The notes beneath the pieces are model-generated. The model did not search any database. It worked only from the letters and a program-made list of their open reading frames with translations, and had not been told where the DNA came from. A program made the translations under genes and the position numbers. DNA of 64,000 nt from Halichondria panicea (taxonomy: Eukaryota > Porifera > Demospongiae > Suberitida > Halichondriidae), in assembly GCF_963675165.1 (NCBI RefSeq), contig NC_087377.1:17563518-17627517 (forward strand), written 5' to 3'. This document shows, piece by piece, positions 26,448 through 37,300 of the stretch (position 1 is its first letter; every line of letters begins with the position of its first letter).

Positions 26448-27257
26448 TGTCATAGAACACAAATGTAACTGTATACGTGTCAATCAAGTCAATCAGTGCA
26501 TGCTGATAAGTTTATTAGTATTTTTGTACAGTCATTGCATGTAATAGCAGAGAGTTGTTTTCTCATAAATCAAAGACGATCTGTTCATATGACATCACAC
26601 ACTCAATCAACCAGGTTAATGCAATACAGCAAATGAAATAAGCTGTCAATTTACCCATCCTAAAGGTGTGCTGAGTGGTTGTATACATAGTTATGATAGC
26701 CTGATAAATTTTTGTCCTCTGTGAGAGACATATTTTCGCAGGTATTAATTTCTGCTATTTCTGCGAATGAGAGTAAAATCATAAAATTTGTACTTGCAGA
26801 TAATTGGAAAATGCAATGAATCTCATTAAAATCACTAGCGAGTAATTAGAAATGCTATAAATAACAATAATTTCTTAACTTTAGCAATTTATGCCAGCAA
26901 GAGCTAAACAGTGAAATTGCAAACAAATCTACCTGTGAAAATATATCACCTTATATATAAGGTCTTGCAACAGACGTAGACACATGACTGTATGAGTACA
27001 CAAGAAAAACAATCAGCCAGGTGCCCCCAGACCTGCCCACACAGCCTACACTCAGGGGGGCATTGGTTAGGAAGACCCCCAGAGTCACCTGCAGAATGGA
27101 GCATGCAGATAAACGTTGCAAAGCATGCTCTAAAATGTAAATAAACTACTTCTATAAATTCGTAAGCAGAAAGTTCAATAGTCTTTCAATTCACGTAAAT
27201 ATTATAGATAGCAGCTCTCTGTCATCATAACAGTGCTATAGACATTAATATGCTCAC
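26448..27257. other. Non-coding flank of gene E and start of a duplicated segment
   Basis: No gene recognised. 26990-27120 (CACATGACTGTA ... GGGGGGCATTGG) is duplicated at about 31768-31890. Position 27103-27110 (ATGCAGAT) is the empty site of the MITE found at 31929-32280 in the other copy. Confidence 0.5.
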
Positions 27258-27381
27258 CTGTCCTAGTCCTATCACTATGGTGAGAAATCCTGAGATGGCA
27301 TGATAAAGTTCCCAACACTTGTGATAGGCAGTCTTTTCTTCAGGGGGGGTTTTACCGTCCTCCTTGTCCACACAGGGATGG
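27258..27381 (-). pseudogene. Relic exon of a multi-TM protein, possibly cytochrome b561/DOMON-like
   Basis: Read on the - strand, a 124-bp exon with good splice sites (acceptor CCCCCACAG, donor CAG|GTGAGC). It encodes HPCVDKEDGKTPPEEKTAYH, then KCWELYHAISGF and a hydrophobic run ending IGLGQ. The W..YH..SGF..I.IGL pattern is reminiscent of a b561-type helix of ferric-chelate-reductase-like proteins. That assignment is weak. The next exon upstream on the - strand (about 27780-27850) is broken by in-frame stops relative to its copy at 32774-32915, and no complete gene can be assembled, so this is a relic or a small part of a rearranged gene. Confidence 0.35.
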
Positions 27382-28532
27382 CTGTGGGGGGGGAGATGAA
27401 ACAATAGTTGCATGGTATTGGAATACAAGTACGAGGTGCATTTTATTATGGTTGAAACAATGGCTATAATGAAGAGGTGGCCTGCTACACACAGGTATGT
27501 ATACAAACATATATGGAGTATAGAACATGCATGCATAGTTGTATTATATAGGTGCATGTGACCTGCTCATATAGGGAGACCACAATTGACAAGTTTCACT
27601 GAGTCAGAATTCAACTCACTTCTATTGCTACATATCTCACAAGGCTATCATACATACAGGTATAGTATACTCACAATATTTCTATCCTGCAGCCCCCGGC
27701 TTCTTATGAGAGCTCTCAAACACCTGCACCAGAAAAAATCATTCACACAGCTAAGTATCATGAGAGTGTATATACAATGTGGACAATGACGTGAGGGAAG
27801 GCCGGCTCATTGTAAACCATGAACTCAGCCACTGTCACAAGCACTCTCAAACACTGCACATAAAAAGAGATTTAATTACATCCAAATTATGACATTTTGC
27901 TTCAATATAGAATAATCATAACGACACTGTGACAACTCTCCAAGGGCTACTATATAGCACTGTGACAACTTTGTGGGGGCTACTAAATGCATCCTTTAAT
28001 TACATCGTGATTATTACAATGTAAGTATTCTTATATAGCTAATGACACAGCTCTCCAGGTGGGTAAAAGAGGAATGTGGAATGGATGAAAATGGAATATG
28101 GAACGGAATATGGAACGACATGCAGATATGAAATGTTTTCAGAGTGGATGTTCAGACTGCATGTTGGAGCTGAAGAGCAAGCTGACTGCAAGACAGTGCA
28201 CGTCCTAATGTGCATACAGCAACACTGCTAGCTAGTCTACCCTGCTGAAGAGATCATACAGTACCTAAAAGGTGGTTAACCTTTCTGCATGGAGTTTGCA
28301 GAATCTTCAGTAGAAGCATTACGCGTTCCTTATATGGATTTTGTGTACACACTGTGGTCTAGCTGTTTTACTATGATGAGCATTTCCCATATAAGGAATC
28401 ACAGTGCTCAACGCTTTTATTAGCAAAGATCCTGCAAACTCCAGTAAAATGCTACACTAAAAAAACAGTGGACCTTTTTTTTTGCAACATTTTCTGGTGA
28501 TTAGCTCCCCCTTTTCTGTATCCACCTTGAAG
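27382..28532. repeat. Segmental duplication copy 1 (partner 32510-33450)
   Basis: Long stretches here match 32510-33450 in the same orientation, for example TGGAATACAAGTACGAGGTG at 27419 and 32517, and the block from AGCTAATGACACAGCTCTCC (about 28038) to about 28330, matching 33170-33440. Copy 1 has lost parts of the - strand exon near 27780-27850. Inverted stretches around 28290-28440 (GGAGTTTGCAG ... CTGCAAACTCC) suggest a small fold-back element. Confidence 0.6.
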
Positions 28533-30230
28533 ATGGATGATGGTGTAGCTCTGACAGCTCTGCTCTCCCTCTGCTTAATGCCTTGTAAGTTTCAGAGTAG
28601 CCAACAATAATATTATTATTATAACTGATGTGCATGAGATTCTATTATATTTCTTATAGGTACGTATGCATGGCCAGACTTGCAGTGAAACTTTCAATCT
28701 GATTGATGATCTTTCTATAAATGCTTCACTGGCTACCTCCTGCATACGATGCATAGTAGGTGGACAGTTCGCAACCGATGTACAGTGGATTGCTCAAACT
28801 GATATGGTTCTTACTGACGGAACGAATGGAGTTACTATAGTGAATGGTACCTTGGTAATCAATGATACTGATGCTTTCTTTCTTCTGGGAATACCTGTCT
28901 CCCTTCAATGCGGCGGCGGCGTTGATTCCATTTATCTGGCTGGTAAGTGGCTATAGCTATCCATGAATTCGGTATATTTCTTGCCCTGATTTCAGGCTTT
29001 TTTGCACCAATTGTTAGTTTCCCAAATAATGGGGTAGTCCTCGAGGGAGGAGATATAAGGCTCAGCTGTGTATCGACCACCAACCGACCAGGGACATTCC
29101 AGTTCCAGTGGTACAATCCAGCCGGGGAACCATTTTCTACATTTCAAGCACCAGAGCTAACAAACGTACAAAGAGACCAAGCTGGAATATATACTTGTCG
29201 ACTGACTAGCAATCATAATGAACATTTTCTTGAAGACTCTGAAACTTTGATTGTTAACTGTAAGATAATGATGACTGTGTGTGTGTTCATGTCATATCCT
29301 CCTCTGCAGATATACCCACTGTAGTGTCTATAATAATCCATCCTCTAATATGGTCTGCACACTAGAACCATAACACTCTCCTGTAACTCCGATTCTGTAC
29401 CAGTATACCGTACGAGTCTAATCTCCCCCTCTAAACACACACACACCCATACACAACTCCCCCTCTACCCATACACACAGCTCCCCCTCCACCCACACAC
29501 ACACAGCACCCTCACCGCCCACTGTTTCCGGTCCTACCGGACAAATCTTTGCTGGTGAGACAACACAACTCAACTGTTCCTCCAGTGTCAGTAATGTCCT
29601 TACTCTACGCTGGGTGCGTGTTGGTCGACTCACTCTGCCCTCATCTGCCACTCAAGTTGGCAATAACCTTGTCTTCACCAACCCACTATCTACGTATACA
29701 GGGACCTACTCTTGCACTTTAACTCCTGGCGTGAGTGAAAATATCACCATCAGCTTCCTCACACCATCTACAGAAGGTTCATTATTCCAATTGCCAGCCT
29801 ATTAGATATCTTCATAATTATATAGGAGGTGTCGTTAACGAAGTGGTAATTGCTGTATCTGTGGTTGGAGTTATTGGAGTCATAGTGATCATACTAGTCT
29901 TTTTTGTGATACTGTTGGTTTATAAGAGACGAAAACTTTCTTATTCCGATGACCAAAGTGAGTATTGTTTCAACTAACTATATAATTATCACATGCACAG
30001 CAAATCCCGCATATGGTATGTCTGTTGGACAAGCTCCTAATGATGCGGTCAGCATCCAATCAAGTGAATATGAACATAATCGAGGTATATAATTATGATT
30101 TCATCTGTCACAATACTGTGCATTTAATAGCCCTATGTGTGTGTGTGTGTGGGTGTGGGTGTGCGTGCGTGTATGTGTGTGTGTGTATGTGGGTGTGTGT
30201 GTGGGTGGGTGTGTGTATGTGTATGTGTGG

Positions 30231-30276
<46 letters not shown>

Positions 30277-30446
30277 GTAGCAATTTCATAATGCCTGATA
30301 TCCTTCAGATTACAAAAATATTGATCCTGACAACAACAACTACAACAGTGAAGGTATGTTTGCTATAATTATACTGATTATAATTATAATGTGCAATAAT
30401 CTTTATCATAGGTAAAGCAGTTGTGGTATCAAATAATGCAGCGTAA
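28533..30446 (+). CDS. Gene F: Ig-domain single-pass receptor sharing the Calx-beta receptor tail
   Basis: Likely exons: 28533-28584 ([17 protein letters not shown], signal-peptide-like), 28660-28942 (Ig-like), 28996-29259 (Ig, with C, W and YTC positions), 29507-29776 (Ig, LNCSS, LRWVR, TYSCTL), 29826-29957 (TM, then YKRRKL), and tail exons 30001-30084, 30309-30353, 30412-30446. From 28660 onward the exons sum to an exact 371-codon frame. The tail ([30 protein letters not shown], end SNNAA) is clearly homologous exon by exon to the tails of genes A-E. Oddities: the signal-peptide exon ends in phase 1 but the next exon reads in phase 0, so the 5' junction is not solved. An internal ATG is at 28666. 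A decayed Ig exon lies at about 29310-29414 and is skipped. The donor at 29777 (gttcat) is weak. The second tyrosine motif is changed: YEHN lacks the I/V, and DYKNI replaces VVYETI. Confidence 0.72.
30136..30278. repeat. (TG)n-rich microsatellite in gene F tail intron
   Basis: Imperfect TG/TGGG/TGCG tract in the same tail intron that carries TG repeats in the Calx-beta/FN3 genes. It supports common ancestry of the tail region, introns included. Confidence 0.9.
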
Positions 30447-31390
30447 GATCTAGAGTAAAATTGTAATTTTGTAGAACCCAAAAATAACTGTGCATATATA
30501 AAGTCTCTTAACTGCTTATACCATAGTCTTTTTTGCAAGTAATGTATGTGTGTTCTTTTTGTCATATAAAAAATGTTATTTTGAAATGAAAATTGCAAAT
30601 CTATACTGTTCAGAGTTTGATTCTGAGGGTGGTGCTCTGTTACTAGTAGCATGAGCATACAAGTGTTCCCTGTCCATCAGGTGGTGGTCTGTTAGAGAGG
30701 GCGTATCCATAGGGCTGATGGTGTGGAATAGGTGGGGTGGGCGGGATTAGGGTAGAGTGGGCGGGGTCACCCTCGCTCATGGGACGAGGGGGTAGCGGAA
30801 TAATCGTGATTTGTGGGATTGAAATTATTGACTGTTGCTTACCATGCACTCTCTTTTCAAATCTGATTGCACAATTAAGTCTGTCCATTCTAGGAAGCAT
30901 TGTCTATATAGGTGTGTACATATACATGTACTGATAGCTATGGAGTGCTGCATGTATTGCTATGGTAATCCCTTTCAGTATTAGCTACAATGCATTCTGT
31001 GATATCTAAAGTTCTAGCCAGTATAGCTGTCATGACAGCAAGTGGAGGAGCTTTTACTCACCATCTATAGTACCAGTGCACACAGGTAAAGATCAACTCA
31101 TTAGTGTGTGTATTGTGTGTGTAATAAACTGAACTCCTGCACTTTATGAATGACTGCATGGTGCACCACTATATAACTTCCAGGTCAAGTACTTGTAATT
31201 AGATGTGTACATGTATAATTATATTGCATTTTCTATACAGTTGTCTATAGATAACTAGAGTGATACAACTTTAATATCTGCAGTTCTACCCAATGGGTGT
31301 CATGACTCACGACAGCAAGTGGAGGAGTTCTTATCTTACTCTGCATCTACAACACCAATATCGTGTTCTCTGCACACACAGGTGAGAGAC
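30447..31390. other. Non-coding region after gene F
   Basis: No gene seen. Two short related blocks (about 31019-31083 and 31298-31380, GTCATGAC...CAGCAAGTGGAGGAG) form a local duplication. Confidence 0.45.
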
Positions 31391-31650
31391 TATCCCAGTT
31401 ACCAATGACAATGTGTACCAAACAAGTCCAGTGTTGATAGCGACTATTACTCTCATGCAGTACAAATATATTGGTAATCAATTAGGGACGATTGGATCTG
31501 ACAAACACAGTATAACAATGGTGACCATCAATGATGATAATGGTGAGACTAAAAGCAGCCTATATGATGGTGTTCTTTATAAGGTATTGCTCTATGCTGT
31601 TGTCTCTACGGCCACACCTATACCATGACAACTATACCGAGTCCATCCAT
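31391..31650 (+). pseudogene. Calx-beta exon relic
   Basis: 31391-31545 matches the second half-exon of the Calx-beta pair '[13 protein letters not shown]' of genes C and E, ending in VTINDDNG with a donor-like gtgaga. 31595-31650 keeps a decayed GCTGTTGTCTC...CCATGACAACTA piece of the following exon. Acceptor and flanking exons are gone. It is a remnant of a lost array member near the Ig gene. Confidence 0.75.
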
Positions 31651-31928
31651 GCATGTCACTACGCATGGATGGATGGACTGTATATACCTGTGCTCAACAC
31701 TGCATGTATTAGGAACATCAATTCAATAAAAATTAGCGTTTGTCCTCTGTGAGCTATCTTGCAACCCGTAGACACATGACTGTACTCATGCACAAGAAAC
31801 ACAACCAACAGCCAGGTGCCCCCCAGACCCACCCACACAGCCTACACAATCAGGGGGGCATTGGTAAGAAGAGTCACCTTGGAAAAGGAGGTGTAAAGCC
31901 AACACAATAATTATTGTAGCATGCAGAT

Positions 31929-32280
31929 TAGGCCCTGATAAATTATGCTCGGAATAATTTTAGCATAATAGGTGTCTAAAGAATAATTGGGCATCAATGT
32001 CCCTTTTTGGTAAGGATCATTAATTATATTAAGGTGAATATTTAATCAGCTGCCCTTTTAGGAATACCTAATTATGGATCAGTTTAATTCAGCGAGATAA
32101 CACGATACATTAATTATGTCTAGAGTCAGTTGTGTGTTGTGTTTATTTCTACATCTTAATTTGTTATGTCACATTTTTTGGGAAAAATCAGAGGATTTTT
32201 TATGAGAATAATAGGCACATTTTTCAAGAATTAAAGAATAGAATAATGGGTGGAAAAAAAGCATAATTTATGAGGGCCTA
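31929..32280. mobile_element. hAT-like MITE with 8-bp target-site duplication
   Basis: A 352-bp element with terminal inverted repeats TAGGCCCT(G/C)AT...ATTATGCT, flanked by ATGCAGAT at 31921-31928 and 32281-32288. The duplicate segment lacks it and keeps a single ATGCAGAT at 27103-27110, an unoccupied site. The 8-bp duplication fits hAT-type transposition. It has no coding capacity. Confidence 0.8.
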
Positions 32281-33480
32281 ATGCAGATAAAAGTGGCAAA
32301 ACATTCCCTAAAATGTAGGTAAACTATAATTCTCATGTTGTAAACAGAAAGTTCAATAGCCATTTAATTCACATAACAATGATCAATATTCAGATTGTGA
32401 ACTGCATATCTGTGAGTGCATGCTGAGACTCAAAGTGACCTTTGAGGTCCTTAATTGGCTTCTCTGGATCTGCAATCCTTGATCTCCCTTCAGTTGCTTA
32501 ATAGCTGCATGGCATTGGAATACAAGTACGAGGTGCATTTTATTATGGTTAAAACAATGGCTGTAATAAAGAGGTGGTCTGCTACACACAGGTATATATA
32601 AACACATACTGGAGTATATAGAGCATGCATGCATGGTTGTATTATATAGAGGGTGCATGTGACCTGCTTATTGGGAGACCACAATTGACATGTTTCACTG
32701 AGCCAGAATTCAACTCACTTCTATTGCTACATATCTCACAAGGCAAGCATACATACAACTATAGTGCTCACACTATTCCTGATAAGAACTGCTGAATCAT
32801 GAGAGTGGTGAGTACAATGTCGACAATGGCGTGAGGGAAGGCCGGCTCATTGTAACTGCCCACCAAGAAGATGACCACGAACCCAGCCACCGTCACAAAT
32901 ATACATTCCCAAACACTGCACACAGAAAAAGAGCAAAACATTTAATCACATCAAATTATGACATTTGGTTTCAATATAGATAACGACACTGTGACAACTC
33001 TCCAAGGGCTACTATATAGCACTATGACAACTCTCCAAGGGCTACTAGTAAATGCATCCTTTAATTGGTTTTCCTAGTGGAGAGTCAAAAGTACAATCCC
33101 ATATAGATGTCAAACCATCGAAAATAATACATAGATCACCTCGTGATTACAATGTAAGCATTCCTATATAGCTAATGACACAGCTCTCCAGGTGGGTAAA
33201 AGGAATGTGGAATGGATGAAAATGGAATATGGAACGGAATATGGAACGACATGCAGATATGAAATGCTTTTCAGAGTGGATGTTCAGACTGCATGTTGGA
33301 GCTGAAGAGCAAGCTGACTGCAAGACAGTGCACGTCCTAATGTGCATACAGCAACACTGCTAGCTAGTCTACCCTGCTGAAGAGATCATACAGTACCTAA
33401 AAGATGGTTAACCTTTCTGCATGGAGTTTGCAGAATCTTCAGTAAAAGCATAGAGCATCTTCTAACTTCAGCATTATTGT
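32281..33480. repeat. Segmental duplication copy 2 (partner 27103-28330)
   Basis: Same-orientation copy of the segment upstream of gene F. It keeps a better-preserved - strand exon (32774-32915). A local tandem duplication of GACAACTCTCCAAGGGCTACTA lies at about 32992-33047. Confidence 0.6.
32774..32915 (-). pseudogene. TM-helix exon of a - strand multi-TM relic
   Basis: On the - strand, TGTGTGCAG| precedes an open 142-bp exon encoding VWECIFVTVAGFVVIFLVG, then SYNEPAFPHAIVDIVL and on to LSGI. One clear hydrophobic helix, with a plausible donor gtgtga. The equivalent exon in copy 1 (about 27780-27850) is broken. No flanking exons complete the gene here. Probably the same ancestral protein as the relic at 27258-27381. 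Confidence 0.4.
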
Positions 33481-34317
33481 CACATTTTTTAGGATTTTGA
33501 AAGCTTGGCGCTTAACAAATATCTCTCTGTGAAGTAATTATTGCTGCCGTGCTTTGTCGTATTATTGCAGGTGATCCTCTCAAGTATCGACTCAAATGAT
33601 TTTTGTATAGCTATGACAAACTGTGGGGTCTATGCCAATAATTATAGTTAGCGCAAACATTTCTCTAAACTCCAGCCTTCTGACGGGAGAGACATATGTA
33701 GTTAGGGGTTGGTAGATTATGCTCGAGATAATTTATTACCTATTATGCTATTCTTTTATGCTCAAGTAAACAGCCTATTATTCTTTTCAAATTGCCTATT
33801 ATTCCCACATTATTCCCTCTAAAACACAACATAGGCCCCATGTTATTGCACAAGTAACATCAAACTATAAATAATTGCCGTGACTCTATATATATTAACA
33901 CGAATTGCAAGGTCAGAAGATAACCAAAATGTTTATACTATGACTCATACTGACCTGTATTTCTGTGAAACCTGCCTATTATTCTCATAATTGTTATAAA
34001 TGTGCCTATTATGCCAGCATGCATAATTCTCACCAAAATGTACCTCAAAATTATGCTAGCATAATCTACCAACCCCTACATGCAGTATAGGTGGTCAGGG
34101 GGGTGGGGCGCGGGGGGGGCAACATAAATCCAATTAATAGAGGCACCCACCATATGGGGGGCTTATATAGTATTGATCTATGGGGGGGGGGGGTTATTAT
34201 TTCAGAGATTTAGCCTGGCTATTATTTAAACCTAGACTTAGTGAGCATTGGTAAAGTTTAGCCTCACTGAAAATCATATTATACTGTATATCTGTTTAAT
34301 CAACCAGTTGCTATTAA
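33481..34317. other. Non-coding region upstream of gene G
   Basis: No gene. It contains the MITE at 33703-34078 and two G-rich runs (about 34092-34120 and 34182-34192). The sequence from about 34200 to the start codon is similar to 42690-42790 and 56960-57022, upstream of the two other IgGFc-binding loci. Confidence 0.5.
33703..34078. mobile_element. hAT-like MITE, related termini
   Basis: A 376-bp element with perfect 21-bp inverted ends starting TAGGGGTTGGTAGATTATGC (33703-33723 and 34058-34078). Flanking 8-mers TATGTAGT and CATGCAGT match at 6 of 8 positions, consistent with an old 8-bp duplication. Its termini share the ...ATTATGCT inner end with the MITE at 31929. Confidence 0.68.
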
Positions 34318-37300
34318 ATGATGAGCTACAGAATTGCTGGATCTACTTTGGCATTGGCAATAATCATAATCACATTTGCAACATCTTGTGATACTCAAAT
34401 TGCAGGTAGGACTGAATTCTTGTAGTCTATAATTATTATGCATGTAATCCTTGAATTGTCCATTAATCCTAGATGAGACCTCATCAAGTGCTGGCAAGAA
34501 ATTTGTAATCGGTTTCCCAAGAAATTATGTATTTGCAGAACAAAACGAGTTGTCTTTGTATATCACAAACCCAGAGTCAAGTGCTGTTAATTTCACAGTC
34601 ACTCCAATTAATATCAGTGGAAACGTTTCTAACTCTTCAACTAGGGTAATCGTTCCACCCAGTTTTGAGGTAATATCTGTTAATGAAAGGAACAAGGGGA
34701 TCCTTGTTGAAGCTGACGGAAACATCAATTTGTATGGGATATCTTTTTATTCAAGTACTACAGATGCTTATTTAGCGTTACCATGTTCTAAAATGGCAGT
34801 TGATGAATACGAATATTATGGAATCTCCTATGACACCGGTAGTAGTAACTTTCCTAGTGTAATTTTGCTGGTGGCTTGTGAAAATGAAACTGTTGTCAAA
34901 TTCGATTCTTTAACAATAACACTCAATAGTTCGGAAACATATTTGATTGATAGCGATAATGATCTCACAGGAACAAGAATAACTAGCTCCAAACCTTTGT
35001 CTGTGTTTAGTGGATCTGAGTGTGCTTATGTTCCTCAAGGTATAAGGCCTTGTGACCACCTGGTTGAACAAGTGCCTCCGACTGTGACATGGGGCTTAAA
35101 ATTCCTCGTAGCATCTCTCAAGGGAAGATTTTCTGGTGAACGTATTCGTATTCTTAGTGCCCGAGCAGCAAGTGTAGCTGTGAACTGTAACACTAACGTA
35201 TCAGTCAGTGAATTCCAGTTGCAGAGTGGAGGGAGCTTCAGAGAATTTGAAATCCCTATTAACAGTTTCTGTAGCATTGAATCCACTTCTCCAGTACTGG
35301 TCGCACAGTATGCGTATGGTAGGGGTAGTGATGGTGTAGGAGACCCATTCATGATGATAATCCCTCCAATTGAGCAGTTTACAAATAACTATTTGGTTGA
35401 AGTGTTTCCTCTTATCGTATCCAACTACGTCACGGTGTATGTTTCTTCTGAGTTTTTTCAAACTGCACAAATATTATTAGACAATTCCATTGTTACTGGC
35501 TGGAGGAATGTTGTCTGTTCAAGTGGAGAGGTTTGTGGCCATATAAGTAGAACGAGTGTGTCCACTGGAGCACATTCTATCCGCCATCAAAACAGCTCAG
35601 CAGCTCTAGGTGTTTCAGTGTATGGATTCAGCAGATCTAATTCTTATGGTTACCCTGGAGGCATGAAATTATCTCCCATACAATGCAACTGTGGTCAAAA
35701 TTCTATTTGTTTGAATAACAGGGAACAGTTCAACTGTAGCTGCTTGAATGGCTTTATGGCTTCATTGTCTGGAACAGATGAAGTCGTCTGTAATGGTAAG
35801 TGAGTGTTTAAATAGAAACTCATACTTATACTAGACTATATCACGTGGTTCCTTCATGTACGCGTTCGTGCATGTGTAAAAGTACTGTATTCCTGCAAGT
35901 AATGGCTGTGGAGTATTAGTAATATGTAAGATTGGCAATGATATAGGTAGTGGTAACAATATATATATATAATTATGTATGATAGGGTACGATAAGGTAG
36001 GATGGCTGAACAATCCAGTGTAGGACGAAGTGTCCATATTGCCAGGAGACAGAGGAATATCAGGAGAGGACCACCACCCACTCCCATTAGGGTTAACAAT
36101 AAGGCCCATCTTGAAGTTTTGGGTGAAAAATGGTGGACTATGCCAGTCGCTGTGTTTGGGCTGAAAATACATTGCAAATGTAACGTCGGTTTTTGTTTTT
36201 AAGTGAGAGATCGTCTTGCTTAGAGCTAGCAGGTGAAGTGGAGTGTCTTCCTCGTGCTCCCTCAGATTAGTGCAATACTTTCGTGGTTGAAGTGATGATT
36301 CACTTCTTTTGATTTCCCTCAATATTCTGCTGAGATATCTGAATCAGCTTTTATTGGACAATTGTTGATTGCCGCTGATCATCCCGACAACCTCCCTCAC
36401 ATTACTTCTATCTAGATTGAGCCCAGTGTGTTCAGTTAACTCTAGCTGTGTAGTTCTCGCAAAATGGACATAGGTTACACTCGCCGAAAATCGATTGATT
36501 GGACAGTTTTTCTAGTGATCACAGTTCCGACTGGAAGAGACTTGGCCCATCCAAATTTCGCTGGTTAGTAGTCCCATAGCCACCTATTGGTGGTTATAGT
36601 TAGTTAGAATCAATCTTGTTTTGTTCGTGCATTATACGCGCTTTTAGACGACTATTGACGTCTGACAAAATTTGGTAGTTTATACTCTACCTATAATTAT
36701 ACCTTCTGGTTGAAATTGATGTGTTTAGCAGTTCGGGTCCAATCTTCCGAACTTTGATAATAAATTATTGCCACATTCTCATACTCGCTTAGTTGGATGG
36801 ACACGAATGTATAAACACTCGTGTTGTTTGGACTCTGCCCAACTAACACTCATTCATGGTCGTAGCAACTGAATGGAAAACGTTTTGCTTCAATTTGATT
36901 ATAATTATGGTTTTTCTCTATAGGCGTGGTTTGTGAAGCTGAACGTGATTCTGTATGGGGGCTTGTCTTCCCTGCCACTGTGGCTGGCTTTTCATATTCC
37001 CAGCAATGCCCACAAAATGGAAATGAAACAACTTTAGGTATCACTATCATTCCATGTGACTGTGTGTTGATGTGCATGTATATATAGGTACTGCAACTCG
37101 TTTCTGTACACTGGGTGGTGTCTGGGAAGCAGTGAATATTGATAACTGCACTAGGGAAGTATTCATCTCACTTAATGACAGGGTGAGACCCTTGTAGTTA
37201 CTGTAGTACTTTACACTAACGAATACATACACTGTCATTTATACGTACTGATATTATACACGTATATATATAATATCGTCAAAGGCTTATAAAGAGAAGA

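Noticed and set aside
36002-36202. 66-codon + frame [13 protein letters not shown] in gene G intron
   Set aside because: No domain, inside a large intron, and antisense to an equally weak relic frame.
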